Source: Verrucomicrobiota bacterium (GTDB taxonomy: Bacteria > Verrucomicrobiota > Verrucomicrobiia > Chthoniobacterales > UBA10450). From it: DNA of 6,132 nucleotides. How positions within the stretch are numbered: the first letter of the stretch is position 1; the number at the start of each line of letters is the position of its first letter. The stretch spans positions 1 to 6,132 of the forward strand of contig QHQV01000070.1 in NCBI GenBank assembly GCA_003219945.1, given 5' to 3'. Below the pieces are notes generated by a model that saw only the letters and a list, made by a program, of their open reading frames with translations, was not told where the DNA came from and searched no databases. Shown one piece after another: positions 1-5,014 of the stretch. A program made the translations under genes and the position numbers.

Positions 1-31
1 GATCGGTGCGCAGATGGGCGTGACGCTCTAA
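1..31 (+). CDS. C-terminal tail of an upstream gene (partial)
   Basis: A reading frame open from the left edge ends at TAA 29-31 and gives the tail IGAQMGVTL. It stops 17 nt before the transporter start, which is typical spacing for the previous gene of an operon. Nine residues are too few to identify a family. In sugar operons of this kind a regulator, dehydrogenase or sugar-processing enzyme would be plausible, but nothing visible decides this. The frame could also be open by chance. Confidence 0.3.
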   Translation, partial: IGAQMGVTL

Positions 32-33
32 CC

Positions 34-40
34 AGAGGAG
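34..40 (+). promoter_or_regulatory. Shine-Dalgarno site of the transporter gene
   Basis: AGAGGAG lies 8 nt upstream of the ATG at 49. It is the clearest ribosome-binding site in the window. It fixes the transporter start at 49 rather than at the in-frame ATGs at codons 14 or 23. Confidence 0.75.
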
Positions 41-48
41 ACTAACGA

Positions 49-1458
49 ATGGCTACTGGAACCTCCCCCTCCGCGCCGGCCGCGCGGATGGATCCGCATA
101 CAGCCCGGCGCGGGATGTTCGTGATCCAAGACGGCCGCAACGTGCTCTTCACGTTCCTGCTTCTCATCTTCCTCTTTGCGCTGTGGGGATTTTGCAACGG
201 AATGATCGACGTGATGGACAAGCACTTTCAGGAAGTGCTGCACTTAAACCTTTCACAATCGGCCTGGGTGCAATTCGCACATTATCTCGGCTATTTCCTG
301 ATGGCGATGCCTGCGGGCTGGCTGGCGACGAAGCTCGGCTACAAAGGCGGGATCATCATTGGTCTGCTGATGACTGCAGTCGGCGGGTTTTGGTTTATTC
401 CGGCGACGCATATTTCGCAGTTCTGGGCTTTTCTGATGGGCGTCTGCATCATCGCGGCTGGGCTTACGTTTCTGGAAACGATCGCAAATCCATATACGAC
501 GGTGTTGGGCCCACCGCAGTACGCCGCGACGCGCATCAATCTTGCGCAGTCGACCAACGGAATCGGCCTGCTGCTGGGGCCGATCGCGGGCGGGGCATTC
601 TTCTATTCGAAGAACGCAGCAGGATTAAGCACAGGAAGCGAACGGCTTTGGATTCCGTACGCGTTCATCGGCGTGATCGTGATCATTCTAGCGATCGTTT
701 TCTACTTCGCGCCCATGCCCGACATCGAGATGGAGGACGATTACCACCTCGATGACTCATCGCCGGACGCGCGCCAATCGATCTGGTCGCATCCGCATTT
801 CTGGATGGCGGTGCTCGCGCAATTCCTCTACGTCGCCGCGCAGGCGGGGATCTTCAGCTTTTTTATCAACTACATGACGTCGCAGGTGCCGCCGGTGCCT
901 GCGTCGTGGCAGGCGCCAGGTGTTTCGAATACCGGTTTCTTTAGCGGCTGGATTGAGACGCATCCGAGTGGCGCGCTCGGCTTCAGCAACAAAGCGGCAT
1001 CTAATCTTGCTTCGTTAGGTTTCCTTTGCTTTCTGATTGGCCGCTTCACTGGCAGTGCGATTTTAAAGAAATTCGCCGCGCACAAGGTGCTGGGCTGGTA
1101 CTCGGCGGCGGCTGTTGCCCTTTGCCTCGTGATTTTCGCGAAGCTGGGCTGGGTTTCCGTGGCCTGCGTTTTCCTGACCTACTTCTTCATGTCAATCATG
1201 TTTCCGACGATCTTCGCGCTGGGGATCTTCGGCCTTGGTCAATCTGCGAAGAAGGCGTCGTCATTCATCGTCATGGCGATCATGGGCGGGGCCGTGCTGC
1301 CGAAGGTGATGGGCGCTGTCGCCGATCGGTACGATCTCTCACGCGGCTTTATCGTGCCGATGCTCTGCTTCGCGTTCGTGGCGTTTTACGGCTTCATCTG
1401 GCCGCGGCTGAGTAATGCTGAGGGCGCGGTCCGTGTTTCAACTTCGGGCGGACACTGA
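49..1458 (+). CDS. fucP: FucP-type sugar:H+ symporter (MFS)
   Basis: This is an inner-membrane major facilitator of the fucose:proton symporter (FHS) family, predicted to import a free monosaccharide with a proton. The 469 residues fit 12 membrane segments, at about 32-52, 72-92, 98-117, 122-145, 166-187, 202-220, 250-275, 316-336, 346-365, 369-393, 403-424 and 433-452. Family-typical stretches include FALWGFCNGMID (43-54), LETIANPYTTVLGP (142-155), RINLAQSTNGIG (162-173), FMSIMFPTIFALGI and SSFIVMAIMGG. The two carboxylates used for proton coupling in E. coli FucP (Asp46, Glu135) align with Asp54 and Glu143. The protein is about 30 residues longer than E. coli FucP, with a longer N-terminus and an extended loop at about 277-315 between segments 7 and 8. 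The stop overlaps the next start by 1 nt (TGATG). Substrate cannot be read from sequence. The adjoining fructokinase-like gene favours fructose, mannose or a similar sugar over fucose. Confidence 0.92.
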   Translation: MATGTSPSAPAARMDPHTARRGMFVIQDGRNVLFTFLLLIFLFALWGFCNGMIDVMDKHFQEVLHLNLSQSAWVQFAHYLGYFLMAMPAGWLATKLGYKGGIIIGLLMTAVGGFWFIPATHISQFWAFLMGVCIIAAGLTFLETIANPYTTVLGPPQYAATRINLAQSTNGIGLLLGPIAGGAFFYSKNAAGLSTGSERLWIPYAFIGVIVIILAIVFYFAPMPDIEMEDDYHLDDSSPDARQSIWSHPHFWMAVLAQFLYVAAQAGIFSFFINYMTSQVPPVPASWQAPGVSNTGFFSGWIETHPSGALGFSNKAASNLASLGFLCFLIGRFTGSAILKKFAAHKVLGWYSAAAVALCLVIFAKLGWVSVACVFLTYFFMSIMFPTIFALGIFGLGQSAKKASSFIVMAIMGGAVLPKVMGAVADRYDLSRGFIVPMLCFAFVAFYGFIWPRLSNAEGAVRVSTSGGH

Positions 1459-2054
1459 TGAACGCGAGCTTCGATCTCGATCACGCGAAGCTCGCCGCGG
1501 ATCCGCGCTTTGCTGCCATTGGGCTGGAGCTGAGCGCGCTCTCGCCGATTAACTCTCGCGAGTCGTTCAACCGCTACTGCCGCGAAGCATGTCGCCTTTG
1601 GAATCGAGCGTTTCCTGGCGGAATCGGCAAAACGGAACAGTTCGGAAAATTACTGGATCGGATCGAGCACAACAACGACGGCGTGATTCGCACCGGTTGG
1701 GGCGGCGTTGCGATTACGCTGCACGAACATCCAAGCGTGGAGAAATATCTCGTCGTGCGCAAAGGCGGATACCTCGCGCTCGAGATGCACGAGCAGAAAG
1801 ACGAGCGACTCGAAATCCGCGAAGGGGCAGGTCTTATCCTCTGGCGTCCGCCTAACGAGCGATCGCTTACGGTCGAAGTTCTCCTGCCCGGCGCTGAGTT
1901 TCATTTCCAACCCGGGATGGAGCATTGCATCATCAGCGCGGAAGACTTGCTCGTGTTTGAGCGTTCGGTCGACCCGAAAGGGATGGATCAGGATCTCATA
2001 TTCATTTACGAACCGGACGCGATTCCAACTCGGCTGCCAAGTCATGCCTGCTGA
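1458..2054 (+). CDS. Cupin protein, candidate sugar isomerase
   Basis: This 198-residue soluble protein has an N-terminal helical extension (about 1-70) followed by one cupin barrel (about 75-190). The first cupin motif is around LALEMHEQKDERLEIREG (107-123), with probable metal ligands His111 and Glu116. The second is FHFQPGMEHCI (148-158), with Pro152, Gly153 and His156. The pattern resembles the type II phosphomannose isomerase / D-lyxose isomerase side of the cupins, but I do not recognise the exact family. It starts one base before the end of the transporter stop codon and overlaps the kinase by 11 nt, so the three products should be made together. A sugar importer before it and a ketose-type kinase after it make an aldose-ketose isomerase the most economical role. 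A mutarotase or a ligand-sensing protein is also possible. Cupin fold: confident. Activity: inference. Confidence 0.8.
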   Translation: MNASFDLDHAKLAADPRFAAIGLELSALSPINSRESFNRYCREACRLWNRAFPGGIGKTEQFGKLLDRIEHNNDGVIRTGWGGVAITLHEHPSVEKYLVVRKGGYLALEMHEQKDERLEIREGAGLILWRPPNERSLTVEVLLPGAEFHFQPGMEHCIISAEDLLVFERSVDPKGMDQDLIFIYEPDAIPTRLPSHAC

Positions 2055-2955
2055 GTTTTACGCCTTCGGCGAGATCCTGTGGGATTGCTTGCCTTCGGGT
2101 AAACACGCGGGCGGTGCGCCGTTCAACGTGGCCGCGCATCTGGCGCAGATCGGTGTCTCTTCGGCGCTCATTTCATGCGTCGGGCGCGACCCGCTCGGCG
2201 ACGAGATCCTAGAAGTGGCCGGTCACAAACGGGTGAACGTCGAGTTCGTTACCCGTGCTCGCATCGGTCTGCCGACAGGCACCGTAATTGTCACGCTCGA
2301 TGAACAACGCAACGCCACCTATGAGCTCGTTCGACCTGCAGCGTGGGACGAGATCCGCGTCCCGGCCAAAGCTCTCGACGCGGTTTCGAAAGCGCGCGCC
2401 TTCATCTACGGCTCGTTGGCGGGTCGCTCACCTTACAATCTGGAACAGCTCGACCGTCTGCTCGATGTCACAGGGCCGATGAACTTTTTTGATGTGAATC
2501 TGCGTCCGCCGTTCGTCGATCCGCCGATGGTGATGGATTTAGCCAGGCGCGCTGATGTTTTAAAGCTGAATGACGGCGAAGTCGGACAGCTCGCGCATTG
2601 GGTTCGCACCGGCGGATCGATCCCGGATACGCCGCGCGATGATGCGTCGATCGCCCGCGATTGTCAGACGCTGGCGGAAGCAACGGGCGTCTCCAGCGTT
2701 TGCGTGACGCGCGCTGAAGAGGGCGCCGCGCTTTGGGACCGCGGCAGCCTAACGACTGCGTCGGCGCCACACGTAGAAGTGAAAGACACGGTCGGCGCCG
2801 GCGATGCGTTCATGGCAGGACTTATGGTCGGACTCACCCGCGGAATCGATCACCAGCGTGTTCTGGAAATCGCTTGTCGACTCGGCGCGTATGTCGCGTC
2901 GCACTACGGCGCGACCCCATTGTTGCCGCCGGAATTGACCCAGCCGCTTCGCTAA
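2044..2955 (+). CDS. PfkB-family sugar kinase, fructokinase-like
   Basis: This 303-residue cytoplasmic ribokinase/PfkB-family kinase should phosphorylate a sugar with ATP. Visible signatures are the fructokinase-type N-terminus FGEILWDCLP (8-17), PfkB signature 1 around GGAPFNVAAHLAQIG (23-37), the sugar-site strand DVNLRPPF (150-157), KLNDGEV (174-180), and PfkB signature 2 DTVGAGDAFMAGL (248-260), in which Asp254 is the expected catalytic base. The C-terminal nucleotide-pocket helix is present and the length is normal for the family. I place the start at ATG 2044, inside the end of the cupin gene. The frame is open further upstream to 1708, but that part reads through the cupin gene in another frame and has no kinase-like sequence. 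No good Shine-Dalgarno precedes 2044, which fits translational coupling. Fructose to fructose 6-phosphate is the likeliest reaction. Another ketose or 2-keto-3-deoxygluconate cannot be excluded. Confidence 0.9.
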   Translation: MPAEFYAFGEILWDCLPSGKHAGGAPFNVAAHLAQIGVSSALISCVGRDPLGDEILEVAGHKRVNVEFVTRARIGLPTGTVIVTLDEQRNATYELVRPAAWDEIRVPAKALDAVSKARAFIYGSLAGRSPYNLEQLDRLLDVTGPMNFFDVNLRPPFVDPPMVMDLARRADVLKLNDGEVGQLAHWVRTGGSIPDTPRDDASIARDCQTLAEATGVSSVCVTRAEEGAALWDRGSLTTASAPHVEVKDTVGAGDAFMAGLMVGLTRGIDHQRVLEIACRLGAYVASHYGATPLLPPELTQPLR

Positions 2956-2976
2956 CTCTGCCGAATAGCGACGGCT
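2942..2976 (+). terminator. Hairpin across the kinase stop codon
   Basis: AGCCG (2942-2946) and TCGCTA (2949-2954) pair with TAGCGA (2966-2971) and CGGCT (2972-2976). This gives an 11-bp stem with a 2-nt bulge and an 11-nt loop, and the last kinase codons and TAA lie inside it. No T-run follows, so it is not a classical intrinsic terminator. It may act as a weak terminator or a 3' mRNA stabiliser, or limit read-through into the convergent minus-strand genes. Confidence 0.35.
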
Positions 2977-3031
2977 AAGTGGGATGTCCAGGTAGTCCAG
3001 TGTTATACCCGGAAAGCGCGCCGCTGTTCGT

Positions 3032-3115
3032 CTATTTGATGACGGGCATGTTGACGGAGTTGTCAGGGAACAGGATTTTGCTGATGTCGCGGAGCAAGAC
3101 GCGGGCTGTTGCCAC
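3032..3115 (-). pseudogene. Possible gene-tail remnant
   Basis: On the minus strand a frame ending at TAG (3032-3034) reads ARVLLRDISKILFPDNS, then VNMPVIK and stop. By my count 21 of the 24 codons in this stretch, stop excluded, end in G or C, which is coding-like. Upstream it runs straight into the repeat copy at 3104-3145 and meets an in-frame stop at about 3141-3143, so no normal gene body is attached. I do not recognise the protein. It may be the 3' end of a gene lost by deletion or recombination at the repeat, or a chance short frame. Confidence 0.25.
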
Positions 3116-3145
3116 GAGACTCGTTGAATCGTTAAAACGTTACAT
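3104..3145 (+). repeat. Octamer repeat copy A with flank
   Basis: An 18-nt flank, GGCTGTTGCCACGAGACT (3104-3121), is followed by three in-phase 8-mers, CGTTGAAT, CGTTAAAA and CGTTACAT (3122-3145). The first 34 nt match copy E (4774-4807) at 28 positions. Confidence 0.75.
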
Positions 3146-3187
3146 CGGAAAGAGGTGATTTCAGCCAAGGCGAAGCGCTAGCGCGCA

Positions 3188-3221
3188 GGCTGTCGCGACG
3201 TAATACGTTGAATCGTTGAGA
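3188..3221 (+). repeat. Octamer repeat copy B with flank
   Basis: The flank GGCTGTCGCGACGTAATA (3188-3205) is followed by CGTTGAAT and CGTTGAGA. It matches copy E at 28 of 34 positions. It lies only 42 nt downstream of copy A and in the same orientation. Confidence 0.75.
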
Positions 3222-3351
3222 GAGTAAAGCTCTGTTGGAGCCACGCACCTACACGGAGTTGATCCGCCTTCGCACAAGGTTACGGCGCGACCGAATGAGA
3301 ATTGAGAAGGTATCGGAATCACGGCGCATGCGTCAGCGCAATAGACAGGCG

Positions 3352-3369
3352 AAAGGCTCCTACGCCTTT
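3352..3369 (-). terminator. Hairpin across the DUF2283 stop codon
   Basis: AAAGGC (3364-3369 read on the minus strand) pairs with GCCTTT (3352-3357 read on the minus strand) around a 6-nt loop that contains the end of the stop codon. The stem is followed by only a short pyrimidine-rich stretch. It is a weak terminator candidate for the DUF4258-like/DUF2283 bicistron. Confidence 0.3.
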
Positions 3370-3569
3370 GCTTCAAGGGGGATATGGTTTGTGACGAGCT
3401 CGCGCAGATCCAGCTTGCTGCTGGCATGGTCGATATCGATCCCGACCAGATTGCCTTCGGCGTCGTAATCCAGAACCACGCCTTCGGAGACTTCCTGGCT
3501 CTCCACGCTCGGTCTCTGAGAGAGATCGATGTAAAGCGAATCGGTATCTGGAAAATAGTTCAGTTTCAT
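3360..3569 (-). CDS. DUF2283 family small protein
   Basis: This 69-residue protein shows the DUF2283 pattern: an N-terminal strand MKLNYFPDTDSLYIDL (1-16) with the Tyr/Asp/Asp/Tyr spacing of the family, then EVSEGVVLDYDAEGNLVGIDIDHAS (26-50), and a C-terminal segment with LDLREL. It is full length for the family. Its start overlaps the stop of the upstream DUF4258-like gene by 4 nt (ATGA, 3566-3569), so the two are translationally coupled. DUF2283 genes are often seen next to small DUF4258-type genes in a toxin-antitoxin-like layout. By position and acidity this one would be the antitoxin. The family assignment is confident. The antitoxin role is inference. Confidence 0.82.
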   Translation of the reverse strand: MKLNYFPDTDSLYIDLSQRPSVESQEVSEGVVLDYDAEGNLVGIDIDHASSKLDLRELVTNHIPLEAKA

Positions 3570-3766
3570 GGCCGGAATCTGCGATCGAGAAATGCGTTGT
3601 GTATCGTCATTTTATCGGAAAGCGTGACGACCCGCAAGAAGCGTCCTTGCAACTCACCAACTTTAGCCCAAAACCGATAGCGATCTTGCTCTTGCGGCTC
3701 GACTCGAATCGGCGATTGAACGACGCGGATGCACATGTCTTTCGTTAAATATGGTCGCTTTCGCAT
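3566..3766 (-). CDS. DUF4258-like small protein, possible toxin
   Basis: This is a 66-residue basic protein. After a short N-terminus (MRKRPYLTKDMCIRVVQSP, 1-19) come an aromatic strand, RYRFWAKVGEL (29-39), and the conserved end GRFLRVVTLSDKMTIHNAF (41-59) followed by DRRFRP. The pattern resembles DUF4258-type proteins, small single-domain partners of DUF2283. I chose ATG 3766. A GTG at 3769 directly precedes it and an in-frame TAA lies 5 codons above that, so the protein cannot extend further. AGGTG touches the ATG, leaving a Shine-Dalgarno that is too close, so initiation may be weak or use the GTG. Its last bases overlap the DUF2283 start. Toxicity is not shown by the sequence. It could equally be a harmless accessory domain. 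Confidence 0.72.
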   Translation of the reverse strand: MRKRPYLTKDMCIRVVQSPIRVEPQEQDRYRFWAKVGELQGRFLRVVTLSDKMTIHNAFLDRRFRP

Positions 3767-3804
3767 CACCTGATTTTCGAATTACGGCGTAAAACGGTAC
3801 GCTG

Positions 3805-3814
3805 GCACGCGTGC
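3805..3814. promoter_or_regulatory. Palindrome upstream of the DUF4258-like gene
   Basis: GCACGCGTGC is a perfect 10-bp palindrome 39-48 bp upstream of the start at 3766. This is a position where an autoregulatory operator of a toxin-antitoxin operon could sit. No convincing -35/-10 pair was found beside it, so the role is a guess. Confidence 0.25.
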
Positions 3815-3889
3815 AGTTTATCAAAAGGCGTGGGGCCGAAAAAGCACTCCGAAAGGATATCGGCGGGAAGGCTGCAGGCTGGCAAGGGG

Positions 3890-3913
3890 CGTGAAATCGT
3901 TGAATAGTTGAAT
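3890..3913 (+). repeat. Octamer repeat copy C1
   Basis: Three in-phase 8-mers, CGTGAAAT, CGTTGAAT and AGTTGAAT, run directly into the duplicated TCCGCCACGGCGGA hairpin at 3916. The 18-nt flank seen in copies A, B and E is not recognisable here. Confidence 0.65.
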
Positions 3914-3914
3914 C

Positions 3915-3931
3915 GTCCGCCACGGCGGATT
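3915..3931. repeat. Duplicated hairpin repeat, copy 1
   Basis: GTCCGCCACGGCGGATT is identical to 4809-4825. It contains the inverted repeat TCCGCC/GGCGGA around two bases, and in both places it follows an octamer run. It is probably a small palindromic repetitive element. Confidence 0.7.
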
Positions 3932-3939
3932 CGTCCAGC

Positions 3940-3971
3940 GGCGAATTGAACTCCGAAAGCCTTCGCGAGCG
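3940..3971. repeat. 32-nt repeat, copy 1
   Basis: This 32-nt block starts with GGCGAATTGAACTCCGAAAG and ends with TTCGCGAGCG. It matches 4908-4939 at 31 of 32 positions. It lies 8 nt after the hairpin repeat and just before the octamer run at 3975. Confidence 0.8.
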
Positions 3972-3974
3972 TGT

Positions 3975-3998
3975 CGTTGAATCGTTAGAGCGTTGAAG
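3975..3998 (+). repeat. Octamer repeat copy C2
   Basis: Three in-phase units, CGTTGAAT, CGTTAGAG and CGTTGAAG, lie 6 nt before the stop codon of the gamma-glutamylcyclotransferase-like gene, so the repeat reaches its 3' end. Confidence 0.7.
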
Positions 3999-4004
3999 CG
4001 GGGC

Positions 4005-4475
4005 TCAAGCCTCCGTGTGAATGGATTCCAGCTGGCGAATGTACTCTGCCGGAAGCTTCCAGTGTTTGGCACCGGCGACGATTAGCTCTTTGTAATTGTC
4101 ACTGGGCAGAGGCGGATCGAGCTGCGGATGGCCCCGATAGAGTGCGACGAGGAGCGGCTGGCCCGCGTCTCCCTCCTGCCATACGTAGTGATCTTCGCGC
4201 GTGTATTCGTTCTGGTCGTTAGGCCGTGCGGGCGTGAAGTCTTCGTCTTTGTCGAGGTCTTTCAATTCCTTGGCCGGGAGTTCATAAACGACACCCCAAA
4301 CATCTTTCGCTTGATCGGGCAAGACGTCCGCGACGCCACAATCGCGCTTGGCAGATTTAAGCGTAAATGCCAGCCGGTGTGCGGGCAGTTTCGCGCGGCA
4401 AACAAACTTTGCTAAGGGGCATCGCTGCTTCATCTGCGCCCAATCAAGGTTTGAACCGTATGCGAAATACAACAT
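4005..4475 (-). CDS. Gamma-glutamylcyclotransferase-like protein
   Basis: This 156-residue single-domain protein belongs to the GGCT/AIG2-like family, whose members form 5-oxoproline from gamma-glutamyl amines or peptides. It opens with the substrate-loop motif YFAYGSNL (3-10). Then come the strands RLAFTLKS (34-41) and VWGVVYEL (59-66), and the region LKDLDKDEDF (71-80), where Glu78 fits the catalytic acid of the family. LLVALYRG (108-115) and the C-terminal YKELIVAGAKHWKLPAEYI (128-146) are also typical. The start is well placed, because the first conserved strand begins at residue 2. No clear Shine-Dalgarno precedes it, which suggests a leaderless or weakly translated message. It stands alone between repeat-rich spacers, so its substrate (glutathione fragments, gamma-glutamyl amines or others) cannot be inferred. 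Confidence 0.88.
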   Translation of the reverse strand: MLYFAYGSNLDWAQMKQRCPLAKFVCRAKLPAHRLAFTLKSAKRDCGVADVLPDQAKDVWGVVYELPAKELKDLDKDEDFTPARPNDQNEYTREDHYVWQEGDAGQPLLVALYRGHPQLDPPLPSDNYKELIVAGAKHWKLPAEYIRQLESIHTEA

Positions 4476-4545
4476 GAGTATTGTCAGTTGAATGCGATGC
4501 CGATGCTCACGAAACGAGCGCAGTTTGTTTTCAATCTGATTCTAG

Positions 4546-4559
4546 CGGCGCAGGCGCCG
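4546..4559. repeat. GC-rich hairpin upstream of the GGCT-like gene
   Basis: CGGCGC and GCGCCG form a perfect inverted repeat around AG, 71-84 bp upstream of the GGCT-like start. It may be a short hairpin or a protein-binding palindrome. No promoter elements could be assigned beside it. Confidence 0.3.
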
Positions 4560-4582
4560 TTGGCGACAAAGATTTCAGATTT

Positions 4583-4606
4583 GCGGCTGACACGGTCGCC
4601 GCTACA
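4583..4606. repeat. REP-like palindrome followed by TACA
   Basis: GCGGC-T-GAC and GTC-GCCGC pair with one bulged T and a 3-nt loop (4583-4602), followed immediately by TACA. The same layout recurs at 5945-5971, and a weaker version ends in CTACA at 4612-4633. This suggests a small palindromic repeat family. Confidence 0.45.
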
Positions 4607-4641
4607 ACAATCGGCGGACTCGGCCGTTCTACAGACGTAAA

Positions 4642-4691
4642 CGCTTTCGCCGCGTGAATTGTTGAATCGTTAAAGCGTGGAACGGTTGAAT
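4642..4691 (+). repeat. Octamer repeat copy D with diverged flank
   Basis: The flank CGCTTTCGCCGCGTGAAT (4642-4659) is followed by TGTTGAAT, CGTTAAAG, CGTGGAAC and GGTTGAAT, the longest octamer run in the window. Its first 34 nt match copy E at 27 positions. Confidence 0.7.
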
Positions 4692-4700
4692 CGAAAGAAA

Positions 4701-4772
4701 TCATTTCACGCGTTCGATCAGCGAGGCCGTCGTCACGTTTGCCTCGCGCTTGATCCGTTGTTCGTATAAGAC
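4701..4772 (-). pseudogene. Possible gene-tail remnant next to copy E
   Basis: A minus-strand frame ending at TGA (4701-4703) reads VLYEQRIKREANVTTASL, then IERVK and stop. By my count 15 of the last 18 sense codons end in G or C, and the sequence looks like an amphipathic protein end. On its upstream side it joins directly to repeat copy E, in a different frame relative to the repeat than the tail at 3032-3115. The family is unrecognised. It may be a truncated gene end or chance. Confidence 0.25.
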
Positions 4773-4773
4773 T

Positions 4774-4807
4774 GGCTGTCGCCACGTAATTCGTTGAAGC
4801 GTTAAAG
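4774..4807 (+). repeat. Octamer repeat copy E with flank
   Basis: The flank GGCTGTCGCCACGTAATT (4774-4791) is followed by CGTTGAAG and CGTTAAAG. It runs via TG into the second TCCGCCACGGCGGA hairpin, as copy C1 does at 3913. Confidence 0.75.
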
Positions 4808-4808
4808 T

Positions 4809-4825
4809 GTCCGCCACGGCGGATT
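4809..4825. repeat. Duplicated hairpin repeat, copy 2
   Basis: Identical to 3915-3931, GTCCGCCACGGCGGATT, and likewise placed immediately after an octamer run. Confidence 0.7.
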
Positions 4826-4907
4826 GACTTATTCGCTCCCGCTCTTCTCGGCCTCTCGGCTTGACCCATCTATGTCGCTCGCATCCCTGCGGCTCCATTC
4901 GTTCAAG

Positions 4908-4939
4908 GGCGAATTGAACTCCGAAAGCTTTCGCGAGCG
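4908..4939. repeat. 32-nt repeat, copy 2
   Basis: Differs from 3940-3971 at one position. Here the core CGAAAGCTTTCG is a perfect 12-bp palindrome, and GTTCAA (4901-4906) with TTGAAC (4914-4919) forms a second inverted repeat. It is followed by an octamer-like CGTTGAGG at 4943, mirroring the layout of copy 1. Confidence 0.8.
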
Positions 4940-4993
4940 GATCGTTGAGGCGGAAAACAGCGGAAGTGGCGAGTCCGAATCGTTGAAGGGTAG

Positions 4994-5014
4994 GTGATCC
5001 GTAATCGGTGATCA
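4994..5014. repeat. 7-nt tandem repeat at the 3' end of the 86-aa gene
   Basis: Three in-phase heptamers, GTGATCC, GTAATCG and GTGATCA, end on the stop codon of the 86-residue gene (5012-5014). This unit is distinct from the octamer family. Confidence 0.55.

Larger units (their letters stand above)
2956..3359. other. Intergenic region with repeats, no intact gene
   Basis: These 404 bases separate the plus-strand sugar operon from the convergent DUF2283 gene. They hold the stop-codon hairpin, a possible minus-strand gene tail (3032-3115) and two octamer-repeat copies (3104-3145 and 3188-3221). Bases 3222-3350 show nothing I can name. The open frames here have no recognisable protein sequence and run through the repeats. 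Confidence 0.6.
4476..5011. other. 536-nt repeat-rich intergenic region
   Basis: No intact gene is supported here. From left to right the region has a GC hairpin (4546-4559), a palindrome followed by TACA (4583-4606), octamer copy D (4642-4691), a possible gene tail (4701-4772), octamer copy E (4774-4807), the second TCCGCCACGGCGGA hairpin, about 80 nt of unassigned sequence (4826-4907), the second 32-nt repeat, single octamer units at 4943 and 4981, and a 7-nt tandem repeat (4994-5014). Long minus-strand frames cross it, but they read through the repeats and look non-coding. Confidence 0.65.

Noticed and set aside
1708..2043. Upstream extension of the kinase reading frame
   Set aside because: It is an alternative frame of the cupin gene. 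The kinase motifs begin right after ATG 2044, and the extension has no kinase-like sequence.
1650..2045. 131-residue minus-strand frame opposite the cupin gene
   Set aside because: It is antisense to a well-supported cupin gene and has no recognisable domain.
2749..3168. 139-residue minus-strand frame at the kinase end
   Set aside because: It is antisense to the kinase C-terminus and then runs through repeat copy A. The composition looks non-coding.
3235..3468. 77-residue plus-strand frame before and over the DUF2283 gene
   Set aside because: Its second half is antisense to the DUF2283 gene. The first half is arginine-rich and has no recognisable motif or ribosome-binding site.
4531..4869. 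112-residue minus-strand frame in the intergenic region
   Set aside because: It reads through octamer runs, both hairpin types and a repeat flank, giving low-complexity repeat translations rather than a protein family.
3104..4988. CRISPR array
   Set aside because: The repeats are short, variable, unevenly spaced and without similar-length unique spacers, and no cas gene is present.
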